Shown one piece after another: positions 55,238 to 64,000 of a DNA stretch of 64,000 nt. The translations under genes and the position numbers were made by a program. This DNA is from Planctomycetaceae bacterium (GTDB lineage Bacteria; Planctomycetota; Planctomycetia; Planctomycetales; Planctomycetaceae). The notes under the pieces were generated by a model, which did no database searches, was not told the origin of the DNA, and saw nothing but the letters and a program-made list of their open reading frames with translations. How positions within the stretch are numbered: the first letter of the stretch is position 1; each line of letters begins with the position of its first letter. The DNA lies in the NCBI GenBank assembly GCA_028284145.1, contig JANQSH010000168.1:20429-84428 (forward strand). The letters are read 5' to 3'.

Positions 55238-55540
55238 GACGTTCTTCCTGGTGTGGACTTGTCCTTACCTGGGATGACCTGGCTTCGGGACTGCGTGTTG
55301 CTATCACGCCCCAACCACCCCCAAAGAGCATTGTGGCGGTCGGGGCACTCGCCAGTTTCAAATGGTTCAATCACTTTTTCGCCGCCCGTGGGTTGTTCAG
55401 TCTGGCAACGGCCCATGCTGTGGGCTATCAGTCCTCACGAAGGTAAGGGAACCTGAAACCAATCCGGTTTCCTTAACTCTATTCCCGAAACACGTCGAGA
55501 GTTTGCCATTCCAACAACAAAATTTCAACGACAAACCTGA

Positions 55541-56041
55541 TCACCCGAACGTTGACCAGACATTCATAATCAATGTCAGCAATGCCGCGGCATACAAACC
55601 AGCAATTGTATCGTCAATCATGATGCCGAATCCGCCGCCCGCCTTTTCTGTCAATTTGATGGGCCACGGCTTGAAAATGTCGAAGATGCGGAACAGTACG
55701 AACCCAATGATGGCGGATGTCCAGGTGATCGGCTCGAAGAGAAAGACGATGGGAAAAGCGGCGATCTCGTCGAACACAATCTGTCCGGGGTCATCTTTGG
55801 CGAACTTGCGATTGGCTGAGCCACAGATAAAAACCCCGATGACAAACAGCACAATCGTGACAATGCCGATTCGAAAGGAGACCTGCCCTCCGGCACCAGG
55901 GGGATCGCCGAACAATGTCTGCAGACACCAGACCAGGCCCGGTCCCCAGAGGCTGCCGACCGTCCCCGGCATGATTGGGAAATACCCTACGCCGAATCCG
56001 GTAGCCAGCACCATCGCAATTTTCGACCAGGACGCTTTCAT
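55541..56041 (-). CDS. pgpA: Phosphatidylglycerophosphatase A
   Basis: A 166-residue membrane enzyme that dephosphorylates phosphatidylglycerophosphate to phosphatidylglycerol. The PgpA landmarks are present: ATGFGVGYFPIMPGTVGSLW, DPGQIVFDEIAAF with the metal-binding acidic residues, FRIFDIFKPWPI and GFGIMIDDTIAG. Four hydrophobic segments follow the family pattern and length fits. The gene stands alone on the minus strand, divergent from the sulfite reductase gene. Confidence 0.93.
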   Translation of the reverse strand: MKASWSKIAMVLATGFGVGYFPIMPGTVGSLWGPGLVWCLQTLFGDPPGAGGQVSFRIGIVTIVLFVIGVFICGSANRKFAKDDPGQIVFDEIAAFPIVFLFEPITWTSAIIGFVLFRIFDIFKPWPIKLTEKAGGGFGIMIDDTIAGLYAAALLTLIMNVWSTFG

Positions 56042-56310
56042 TCCATTATCTTTTCACCAAAACTGTTGAACATCTCCCACCGATGATTGCCCAAAGAATA
56101 GCCGGGGCGTGGCGAGGGGGGAAGGAAAGACCTCCAAATTGGCCACAAATCAATCAAGGGAAGGACTTTTTGTCGTCAATGACTGGAATGGTAATGCCCA
56201 TTGGCTATCAACTACAATGTCGCGGTGAATACTCTTGGGATGTTTGCCGATTGTTGTAAATCCCTGAGCGAGAGAGATTCGTTCCGAGATCTGGAAAGAG
56301 AAATTTCACA

Positions 56311-58038
56311 ATGGCTGAAGCTGAAGACGTCAAGCTGAGTAAATTAGAACACCTGAAAGCGGGCAGCCGCCAATTGCGTGGCACCATCGCTGAAGAATTA
56401 CAGAATGATGAGCCGCAGTTTTCCGGCGATGCCGCTCAATTGCTGAAGCATCATGGATCGTATTTGCAGGACAATCGCGACGAACGAAATCGCAAAGATG
56501 AAGATGGCAATAAGCTGGGAAAAGCCTTTAGCTGTATGGTCCGCACGCGGATTCCAGGCGGCCGGGTGACGGCTGAGCAATTTCTGGCAGAACTTGATTT
56601 GTGTGAGGAATACGCCAATGGCACCGTGCGGGTAACGACGCGGCAAGGCTTTCAATTGCATGGCGTTTTGAAGAGTGACATTCGCGAAGTCATTCGGGGT
56701 ATCAACAAGTCGAAATTGACGACGCTCGCCGCCTGCGGGGATGTTGAGCGAAATGTGATGTGCTGTCCGGCCCCGTACAAGAACAATTCAGTCCGTCAGC
56801 AGATGCAGGATATGGCGGACGCATTGGCCGAACATCTCAAACCTCAAACGACTGCCTATTATGAAATCTGGCTGAAAGATGACGACACGGGAGAACAGGA
56901 AAAGGTCGACGAATTCAAACCGGTCGAAGAACCGATTTATGGTGAGCGCTATCTGCCGCGAAAGTTCAAAACCGCGATTGCGTTGCCGGAGGATAACTGC
57001 ATCGATATCTACACGCAGGACCTTGGTTTTCTGGCGATTGTCGAAGGAGAGGAAGTGGTCGGTTATAACGTCATCGTCGGTGGTGGTATGGGCATGACTC
57101 CCGCACTCAAGAAGACGTTTCCGGCCGTTGGACAGAAGATGACCTGTGTGCGACCTGATCAAGTGTTGCAGGTGGCCGAGGCGATCGTGAAGGTCCAGCG
57201 CGATTTCGGCAATCGAGTGGATCGCAAAGTCGCCCGGATGAAATACCTCATTGCCGATTGGGGATTGGAGAAATTCAAGGCGAAGGTCGAAGAGTATTTC
57301 GGCACCGCTCTTCCCGAACCGCATCCCACTGATGTCCATGACGTGGACGACCACATCGGTTGGCATGAACAGGGGGATGGCAAATGGTTCCTGGGTATCA
57401 ACGTTGAAAATGGACGCATCAAAGACGAAGGGGAGTTGCGGCTCAAAGCGGCGTTGCGGACGATCATCGGCAAATACAAGATGGAAACCCGGCTCACTGC
57501 ATTGCAGGCGGTCATCCTGTGCGACATCGAAGAGTCACAGAAGAACGACATCGATACAATCCTTGCCGAACATGGTGTCAAACCGGCCGAAGAGTTATCA
57601 TCTGTACGGCGCTATTCGATGGCCTGTCCCGCGTTGCCGACCTGCGGGCTTTCCGTTACCGAATCAGAACGAGTCATGCCTCAGGCGATCGATCAACTCG
57701 ATGACGAGCTGGCCAGACTCGATCTTGCGGATGAGCGGATTGCCGTGCACATGACCGGCTGCCCGAATGGTTGTGCGCGACCGTATACGCCGGACATTGG
57801 TTTGGTCGGCAAGGCGAAATTGAAGTACACGATGTACCTTGGCGGGAATGCGGAAGGGACGCGACTGGCTTTCCTTTACAAGGATATGGTGCCGCTCGAG
57901 GAAATCGGTTCGACGCTCGCTCCGGTCTTCGCCTTCTTCAAATCCGATCGGCAAAACGGTGAGTCGTTTGGCGACTTCTGCAACCGGCAGGGGCTGGAAG
58001 CCTTGACGACATTCGCTGATCAATTTGCCTCGGACTGA
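56311..58038 (+). CDS. cysI: Siroheme-dependent sulfite reductase, hemoprotein (beta) subunit
   Basis: A 575-residue protein starting at ATG 56311. Two nitrite/sulfite-reductase half repeats are visible: VRVTTRQGFQLHGVLKSD near the N terminus, and GGGMGMTPALKKTFPAVG in the middle. The 4Fe-4S/siroheme ligands are MACPALPTCGLSVTESERV, giving a Cys pair five residues apart, and MTGCPNGCARPY, giving the second pair. The VGLVGKAKLKYTMYLGGNAEG-type sequence matches CysI rather than assimilatory nitrite reductase. The enzyme reduces sulfite to sulfide with six electrons. No flavoprotein CysJ partner is nearby, so a ferredoxin donor is possible (inference). Confidence 0.92.
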   Translation: MAEAEDVKLSKLEHLKAGSRQLRGTIAEELQNDEPQFSGDAAQLLKHHGSYLQDNRDERNRKDEDGNKLGKAFSCMVRTRIPGGRVTAEQFLAELDLCEEYANGTVRVTTRQGFQLHGVLKSDIREVIRGINKSKLTTLAACGDVERNVMCCPAPYKNNSVRQQMQDMADALAEHLKPQTTAYYEIWLKDDDTGEQEKVDEFKPVEEPIYGERYLPRKFKTAIALPEDNCIDIYTQDLGFLAIVEGEEVVGYNVIVGGGMGMTPALKKTFPAVGQKMTCVRPDQVLQVAEAIVKVQRDFGNRVDRKVARMKYLIADWGLEKFKAKVEEYFGTALPEPHPTDVHDVDDHIGWHEQGDGKWFLGINVENGRIKDEGELRLKAALRTIIGKYKMETRLTALQAVILCDIEESQKNDIDTILAEHGVKPAEELSSVRRYSMACPALPTCGLSVTESERVMPQAIDQLDDELARLDLADERIAVHMTGCPNGCARPYTPDIGLVGKAKLKYTMYLGGNAEGTRLAFLYKDMVPLEEIGSTLAPVFAFFKSDRQNGESFGDFCNRQGLEALTTFADQFASD

Positions 58039-58099
58039 CCTTCCATCGCCGGTCCGATGAAATCCATCCGACGGAATGAGAACGAGTTGCATTTTTTGC

Positions 58100-58128
58100 T
58101 TGACCCTGTGCCTTGGCCGCGATAAAGT
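58100..58128 (+). promoter_or_regulatory. Probable sigma-70 promoter of leuA
   Basis: TTGACC at 58100-58105, a spacer of exactly 17 bases, and TAAAGT at 58123-58128. Transcription would start near 58135, leaving about 45 bases before the leader ORF. Confidence 0.65.
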
Positions 58129-58179
58129 AGCCTCGATCCAAGTCCTGCGCGGAACGCAGGGCGAAAATCTGGAACAGTC

Positions 58180-58245
58180 ATGAACCGAAACCTGCGACTA
58201 AACCCTGGCCTTTTGCTTTGCCCCCAGGATTTTGGGAGGTCTTAG
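58180..58245 (+). CDS. leuL: leuA leader peptide (leucine attenuation)
   Basis: ATG 58180 to TAG 58243-58245, 21 codons. The peptide starts MNRNLRLNPG, has a run of three leucines (CTT TTG CTT, 58210-58218) and two more leucines before it (CTG, CTA), and ends QDFGRS. Five of 21 residues are Leu. With a terminator 35 bases later and leuA after that, this is a typical leader for ribosome-mediated transcription attenuation. GGA lies a few bases upstream of the ATG. Confidence 0.85.
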   Translation: MNRNLRLNPGLLLCPQDFGRS

Positions 58246-58279
58246 GTTCGTTCTGCATCTGTTCATTGCATAACATTTA

Positions 58280-58310
58280 CCCCGGACCCTCTCAGGTTCG
58301 GGGTTTTTTT
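58280..58310 (+). terminator. Attenuator terminator of leuA
   Basis: Nine-base-pair stem CCCCGGACC (58280-58288) with GGTTCGGGG (58295-58303), 6-base loop, then T7 (58304-58310). An alternative pairing joins GGGAGGTC (58234-58241, within the last leader codons) to GACCCTCTC (58285-58293). It covers 8 pairs with one bulged C and uses the 5' arm of the terminator. Ribosome stalling at the Leu run would leave 58234-58241 free and favour this antiterminator. Confidence 0.85.
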
Positions 58311-58372
58311 GTTGCTTTCGCATTCCCCGATCTTTTCTGAAATGGTTCCAACTGCCAGCTGGAGATTTTTCG

Positions 58373-59932
<1,560 letters not shown>

Positions 59933-59975
59933 CGTTACGACATGATGTGTCGCTTTCCATTGTTCGACGTTCATC

Positions 59976-60006
59976 CCGCGATGTGTAGCATCGCGGCTAT
60001 TTTTTT
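59976..60006 (+). terminator. leuA intrinsic terminator
   Basis: CCGCGATG (59976-59983), loop TGTAG, CATCGCGG (59989-59996), then CTAT and T6 ending at 60006. Strong stem followed by a U tract, 45 bases after the leuA stop. Confidence 0.88.
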
Positions 60007-60123
60007 GGATTTCCAGGTTTTTCGTGTTATAAACCTGAAACGACAACGCCTTGAAATCCAGTACCAGGGGTGAAACCACACGTTCGCCTTTTCTCCATCC
60101 TCTCTTATTGGAGCCCCAAAATC

Positions 60124-62799
60124 ATGTTCGCCACACAATGGAAACCCATGCTTGCTCTGACAGTTGCGGTTTTGTTCCTCGGCCCGGACGCAGGTCTATT
60201 TGCCGCAAAACAGACACCTCCGGATGACGCAGCCGCGGGACCAGGTTGGACCGTCAGCGAAGCAAAGGCGTTTGTTGGTAAACCATTGGGTGTTGTCGTC
60301 ATGGAAATCCAGCGGCAGAAACCGATTTCGGTCTACAACGACCTGCAGAATTTCTTCATTGTGGGGGAAGACTCGAATCGCGTTTTCTATCCCGTTTATG
60401 TCAGCAATTCTCAAAAAGACTCCGGAAGGTTCGGTCGGAAAACAGACAGCATCAAGGCACAGTTCCTGTTTCAGGGTGAAACGCCTCTCAAACTGGAATT
60501 TGTTTCGCGCGATGGTGAAAAAGTATCGCACACTCTGCAGCCGGAGAAAATTCATAACCAGTATAAGGATGAACTCTTTTCCTGGTGGCGGAATTATTAT
60601 CAGGAAGCACAACGTAAGGCCCGGCTGGGCGACTATCCGCCACAACTGGAAACATACCTTGTTACCATGCTGGCGCGGCGGTTTAATTTCCAGCAGCCAA
60701 CACTCAACCATCGCTGGTCGGGCCGTCAGGATTTGGATCAAATCCTCGGCATTCTGATGGGAGCAGAGTCGATTCGCGTCGCAATGCAGCGGGATACGTT
60801 ACTGGGGGAAACCGACCGTCTGGAGTCGGCCGATCAACCACTGCCCAAACCGACGAATCTGCCACCGGTTGATCTGCCGGAATTTGACAAGGATGCGGCG
60901 GTCGAGCCGATTGCCTTGCATGTCCCGGCGGAATGTTTTTATGCCCGTTGCGGCAGCTTTTCCAACTTCCGCTGGCTCCGATCGAAAGTGGATATCTGGG
61001 GAACACTGGCCCGCGACTTGACATCAGTCCGTGGGCTTGACTATGGAATTCAAACCACGATTGAGCAGCAGCTCGCGCTGAAAGAGACATTGCTTTCCAA
61101 AATGCTGGGTGATGCCGTCATCTCCGACGTAGCCATCATCGGAATGGACCCCTTTTTCAAAGCCGGTTCTGCCTCGGGTATTCTGTTTGAAGCCCGCAGC
61201 AGTACAATTCTGAAATTGCAGTTGGACAAAATCCGTACCGAAGCAATTGCCGGTGTCGACGGGGCAACTTTGCAAGACATCTCGATCAACGGTAAGGAAG
61301 TCTCGCTTGCTTCAACACCCGACCATCGTGTTCGTTCTTACTATGCCGTGCATGGCAAGTATCACCTCGTCACCACTTCGCGAACACTCGCAAAGCGTTT
61401 CCTCGAAGCCAGTGCCGGGGATGATTCGCTGGGTCGGCTGGATGAATTTCGTTACGCCCGCAGCAAAATGCCTTTGGCCGATGGACACGATGCGTTCCTT
61501 TACCTCTCTGATCCATTTTTCCGAAATCTTGTCGGTCCGCATTACCGTGTCGAAATGACACGTCGCATGCAGGCTTTGGCCGAACTGGAACTGACGCAAC
61601 TGGCACGAATCACTGCCGAGGCAGAAGGACAGCCTGCTGAGTCAATCCTCGATTTAATTGCCGGTGAATATCTTCCTGATGATTTCGAGAATCGACCGGA
61701 TGGCAGCCAGGCGGTCCTTGTGGATGATGTCGCGAGTGACTCCTTGCGTGGTGTACGTGGCACATTCCTGCCCGTTCCTGATATCGAAATCGAGCAAATT
61801 ACAGAATCGGAGACGGAAGCTTATCGCGAGTTTGATAATTACTACCGCAACCAGTGGCGACGGATGGACCCGGTCATCATTGGCATTCACCGCAAACAAC
61901 TCGACGACGCTTCCACGGAACGGATTGTTCTTGATATTCACATCACGCCCTATGCTCGTCAGCATTACGAAACGCTGGCTCAGTTTCTTACCAGGCCAGA
62001 TAAGAAGTCTCTTGCCAACATCAAAGGCGATTTGCTTTCAGTGCAGGCCCGTATCGACTGGGGAGGACTGCTTGGCGGTGGAGGATTTCCATTTCATCTG
62101 TTTGCCGGCTATCAGGATTTTGACCCGAAATTTGAAATCAAGGATGGTTACGTCTCTATTCCAAAAAATCAGGACGACATGTTTGTCTATTATGGTGCCA
62201 GACCGGGGTTCTGGCTGTTCGGTCACGATCCGACCAAGAAACCAGACGAAGACGGATATATCGAGTCGACCGAACACTGGACGCGTCATGCACGATTAAC
62301 CGGGGATATTCACACCGCATCGCATCGGAGGGATGTCCTCGAAAAAGTGACACCCCAACTGAAGTTCATCGAAGCCGAACGAGATGCGCAGATTCGTTTG
62401 AAGATCAATGACATCTCCTCGGCGAAATCAGTGAAGCTGTTGCACGCACAAGGTTACATGCGCGCCCGCGAAACATCAGCCGGAAACGTGCAGTTTATGA
62501 ACACGTTGATGGAACAAATGAAGGTGGAGCCGGAGCAGGCAAAAGAGATTTCCGAATTTCTGCTGGGGGCGACCATGATTTGCCCATTGGGAGGGGAGTA
62601 CATGTTGAGACAGGCCAATGGTCTGCCGCAGTGGCATTCCACCGCGTGGAAAGATTCCAGTTTCTACGAAGTGACGGAGATTCCAGAGAATTACAAATTT
62701 CCGTTCCTGCAAGTGTTTCGCGGTCTGAACCTGGAATTCTCAATCGACCGCACAACGCTGACGACGTATCTGGAGGTTGATCTCAAGAAGACGCCGTGA
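60124..62799 (+). CDS. Large secreted protein of unknown function
   Basis: I start at ATG 60124 (MFATQWKPMLALTVAVLF), with GGAG 12 bases upstream; the longer frame begins 54 bases earlier and spoils the signal peptide. 891 residues. A signal peptide ends near LFAAKQ. The rest is mainly soluble with a long central region containing CFYARCGSFSNFRWLRSKVD, DVAIIGMDPFFKAGSASGIL, YYAVHGKYHLVTTSRTLAKR and a C-terminal part ending LEFSIDRTTLTTYLEVDL. No motif of a named enzyme is recognised. The pattern of a large exported protein with unknown function is common in Planctomycetes. Confidence 0.75.
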   Translation: MFATQWKPMLALTVAVLFLGPDAGLFAAKQTPPDDAAAGPGWTVSEAKAFVGKPLGVVVMEIQRQKPISVYNDLQNFFIVGEDSNRVFYPVYVSNSQKDSGRFGRKTDSIKAQFLFQGETPLKLEFVSRDGEKVSHTLQPEKIHNQYKDELFSWWRNYYQEAQRKARLGDYPPQLETYLVTMLARRFNFQQPTLNHRWSGRQDLDQILGILMGAESIRVAMQRDTLLGETDRLESADQPLPKPTNLPPVDLPEFDKDAAVEPIALHVPAECFYARCGSFSNFRWLRSKVDIWGTLARDLTSVRGLDYGIQTTIEQQLALKETLLSKMLGDAVISDVAIIGMDPFFKAGSASGILFEARSSTILKLQLDKIRTEAIAGVDGATLQDISINGKEVSLASTPDHRVRSYYAVHGKYHLVTTSRTLAKRFLEASAGDDSLGRLDEFRYARSKMPLADGHDAFLYLSDPFFRNLVGPHYRVEMTRRMQALAELELTQLARITAEAEGQPAESILDLIAGEYLPDDFENRPDGSQAVLVDDVASDSLRGVRGTFLPVPDIEIEQITESETEAYREFDNYYRNQWRRMDPVIIGIHRKQLDDASTERIVLDIHITPYARQHYETLAQFLTRPDKKSLANIKGDLLSVQARIDWGGLLGGGGFPFHLFAGYQDFDPKFEIKDGYVSIPKNQDDMFVYYGARPGFWLFGHDPTKKPDEDGYIESTEHWTRHARLTGDIHTASHRRDVLEKVTPQLKFIEAERDAQIRLKINDISSAKSVKLLHAQGYMRARETSAGNVQFMNTLMEQMKVEPEQAKEISEFLLGATMICPLGGEYMLRQANGLPQWHSTAWKDSSFYEVTEIPENYKFPFLQVFRGLNLEFSIDRTTLTTYLEVDLKKTP

Positions 62800-62838
62800 A
62801 TCCAAACACGGATGTGAAAGTTCCGTGAAGAATGAGAT

Positions 62839-62876
62839 GGGCAGGTGCGGGAGCCTGTTGGCTCTCGTGTTTGCCC
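62839..62876 (+). terminator. Candidate terminator hairpin
   Basis: Inner stem GAGCC (62851-62855), loop TGTT, GGCTC (62860-62864), extended by outer GGGCA (62839-62843) with TGCCC (62872-62876). GTTTTATAC follows. Weak U tract, so intrinsic termination is plausible but not certain. Confidence 0.5.
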
Positions 62877-62901
62877 GTTTTATACTTTGCCCGTTTTATA
62901 C
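62870..62901 (+). repeat. Perfect tandem 16-bp duplication
   Basis: TTTGCCCGTTTTATAC occurs twice with no gap (62870-62885, 62886-62901). It could reflect replication slippage. Confidence 0.85.
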
Positions 62902-62965
62902 CTGGGCGAAAGTTCCCATAGGAGATGCTCCCGCTGCCTTCCTTTCTGATCAGCAGTTGACCAGT

Positions 62966-63062
62966 GAGCCGTCAAGACTGAAAAGAAGGGTTGATGAAGT
63001 TGCAAGGAGCGACAACGGAACGAGTTATGTCAATCCGCCCCCCAACAAAGCCTTGACAAGGT
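62966..63062 (+). repeat. Family B intergenic repeat, copy 6
   Basis: GAGCCGTCAAGACTGAAAAG, GGGTTGATGAAGTTGCAAGG, AGCGACAACGGAACGAGTTA, TGTCAATCCGCCCCCCAAC and CAAAGCCTTGACAAGG: close to consensus. It is followed by a reversed family A copy five bases later. Confidence 0.9.
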
Positions 63063-63067
63063 TCTAG

Positions 63068-63166
63068 TGCAGTTTACCCTCTGAGTGACATCTCTGGCTC
63101 GTGGGGGGCCTGTATTTATGGGCCAATCAACGCCCGTCACGGCACAGAAGAGCGTAATACGCTCTA
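63068..63166 (-). repeat. Family A intergenic repeat, copy 12
   Basis: Reversed copy: GTGCAGTTTACCCTCTGAGT, CTCGTGGGGGGCCTGTATTT, then CGGCACAGAAGAGCGTAATA and CGCTCTA. On the minus strand it begins TAGAGCG, whose TAG is the stop of the neighbouring gene (63164-63166). Confidence 0.88.
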
Positions 63167-63745
63167 ATTCTGGAGGCGTCGCAATTGCTCGAGCATTTCC
63201 CCCACTTCATGGTGCGTGCTGCCGGGAGCACGGATCACCAGAGCGTTGAGCGGACGAAAATAGCGAATGGCACCGGGACCACCATTGATGTCCCAGGTGT
63301 CGGGAGCCACGGTCGTCTGAATCAGGTCGATCAATTCATCGCCCGTGTTAAACGCACCACCGCCGGCAAGAGGATTCGCCGTGTTGGGGTTTGCCATGCG
63401 CTGTTGTTTGTAGAGCGCGTTTCGCCTGTTAATCTGCAGTTGCTGATGCATTTGCATCAACCGTAGCAGCAGTCCAAAACGGATCTTCCTGTGCTCGATA
63501 TCACTCAACCCCTTCACATGTTCCAACTGCTGGTAAAGTCCCACCAATGCACGTACGTGGTCTTGTGGTTTTGGATAGCGGTGCTTCGCCGTGGCGAGAT
63601 AGATTTTTTTGTAAGTGGCCTGAAACTGATCCGCACTCATCACTACTGAGGTCTCCGCTGCAGGACGAGATCCTTCCGCCCGGTTCGCGGGAACAGAAGA
63701 CGGGGGAGACAGGAGAATGATCCAGGCAATCCATTGTGTTGACAT
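63164..63745 (-). CDS. Secreted protein with short secretin-like domain
   Basis: A 193-residue protein with a signal-like start (MSTQWIAWIILLSPPSS). The C-terminal 65 residues, ELIDLIQTTVAPDTWDINGG and IRYFRPLNALVIRAPGSTHH then a final helix, resemble the short secretin/TonB (STN)-like domain found in many planctomycete proteins. The middle is helical (YKKIYLATAKHRYPK, LLLRLMQMHQQLQINRR). It is probably periplasmic or envelope-associated. The stop is the TAG of a family A copy, so the C terminus may have been fixed by the insertion (inference). Confidence 0.75.
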   Translation of the reverse strand: MSTQWIAWIILLSPPSSVPANRAEGSRPAAETSVVMSADQFQATYKKIYLATAKHRYPKPQDHVRALVGLYQQLEHVKGLSDIEHRKIRFGLLLRLMQMHQQLQINRRNALYKQQRMANPNTANPLAGGGAFNTGDELIDLIQTTVAPDTWDINGGPGAIRYFRPLNALVIRAPGSTHHEVGEMLEQLRRLQN

Positions 63746-64000
63746 CGAGAATCTCTCAGCTTTATACCGTGCGATTCGGCCGAACTTTTTCCAAGTCCAC
63801 TACGTGAGATACAACGCAAATCATCGGCGCTTACACTATCCTGGAAATGCTCTGCTTTCAAGATGCCATTCGCCGTGCACCACCGTTTGACTAGACTACG
63901 TCTAGTTTTATCGTAGCGGTTGGCGGACCATTTGGAACTGAAATACCCGTTCGGGTGACGCTACGGTTATCTCGGATGCGCTCTATGTGCCGAGGCAAGC
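63746..64000. other. Terminal intergenic segment with family C copy 2
   Basis: Promoter side of the secretin-like gene up to about 63890, then a family C element. No gene is seen before the window ends. Confidence 0.55.
63891..63983 (-). mobile_element. Family C structured element, copy 2
   Basis: Its reverse complement matches 31173-31265 with about three differences over 93 bases. In this copy CTAGAC/GTCTAG is a perfect 6-bp hairpin (63891-63905) and ACCCG/CGGGT is perfect. In copy 1 the second stem keeps pairing through a G-U wobble. It carries no ORF. Confidence 0.75.

Larger units (their letters stand above)
54836..55540. other. Intergenic region with B-A repeat pair and a GC-rich hairpin
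   Basis: About 705 bases. 54889-54995 is family B and 55023-55122 family A, both reversed. 55222-55237 is a strong GC hairpin resembling a REP unit. No coding-like frame is found; the plus-strand frame at 55362-56069 overlaps pgpA on the other strand. Confidence 0.6.
58039..58372. other. leuA leader region
   Basis: This 334-base gap carries a promoter, a leader ORF and an attenuator, each listed separately. 58039-58095 contains only the end of the cysI transcript. Confidence 0.75.
62800..63163. other. Intergenic region with hairpin, tandem duplication and B-A repeats
   Basis: About 360 bases. 62839-62876 is a hairpin candidate terminator; 62870-62901 is a perfect tandem 16-base duplication; 62966-63062 is family B; 63068-63166 is reversed family A. 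Confidence 0.7.

Overview
The window is about 54% GC and reads as a chromosome segment of a planctomycete, probably order Planctomycetales. The taxonomic call is inference from gene content: a prepilin-like DUF1559 protein, tandem 3-keto-disaccharide-hydrolase (DUF1080) domains, a very large secreted PQQ-propeller protein with EF-hands, several Ser/Thr kinases with FHA partners, a triple-BON exported protein, and long intergenic gaps. I see no prophage, transposase gene, CRISPR array, rRNA or tRNA.

Layout. 1-580 is the 3' end of a dicarboxylate symporter. 1077-9280 is a signalling region: GAF/SpoIIE-type phosphatase, response regulator with two small coupled ORFs, FHA-GAF-class III cyclase, and a membrane Ser/Thr kinase with an external sensor; a small anchored nuclease and a Cys-pair protein sit inside it. 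9991-17586 carries core genes on the plus strand: gyrA, UDP-glucose dehydrogenase, prfB with a programmed +1 frameshift, and a copper ATPase. 19162-24361 is on the minus strand: a degenerate receiver-like protein and a 2-oxoacid:ferredoxin oxidoreductase operon bracketed by two CBS-pair proteins. 24895-31040 holds a pseudokinase fused to a secreted-type domain, a lipoprotein, a DUF1559 protein, moaC and an FHA protein. 31498-38584 is a minus-strand block: pcrA-type helicase, Ser/Thr kinase, accD, an inactive-looking histidine phosphatase homologue, rpe and gapA. 39355-48182 is plus strand: a GlmU-like sugar nucleotidyltransferase, the 1589-residue propeller protein and ribonuclease Y. 48300-56041 is mixed: a MddA/NnrU-like membrane methyltransferase, a lipoprotein, the BON protein, a lysine-rich basic protein, rpsU, thyX, a CDGSH protein and pgpA. 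56311-63745 has a siroheme sulfite reductase, a leucine-attenuated leuA, a large secreted protein and a secretin-like short domain protein.

The most notable structure is outside the genes. (1) A classical ribosome-mediated leucine attenuator precedes leuA: promoter, 21-codon leader ORF with a Leu-Leu-Leu run, and a terminator hairpin whose 5' arm can instead pair with the end of the leader. (2) At least three families of short, palindromic, MITE-like repeats occupy the gaps. Family A (about 100 bp, 12 near-complete copies plus 2 fragments) often starts exactly at a gene's stop codon. Family B (about 100 bp, 6 copies) is often next to A and supplies the last codons of one gene. Family C (93 bp, 2 copies) is strongly structured, and one copy is inserted inside an A copy.

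Limits: functions are by motif recognition only. Start codons were chosen from ribosome-binding sites and family length. No database search was run, and the repeat families and fold predictions were aligned by eye.
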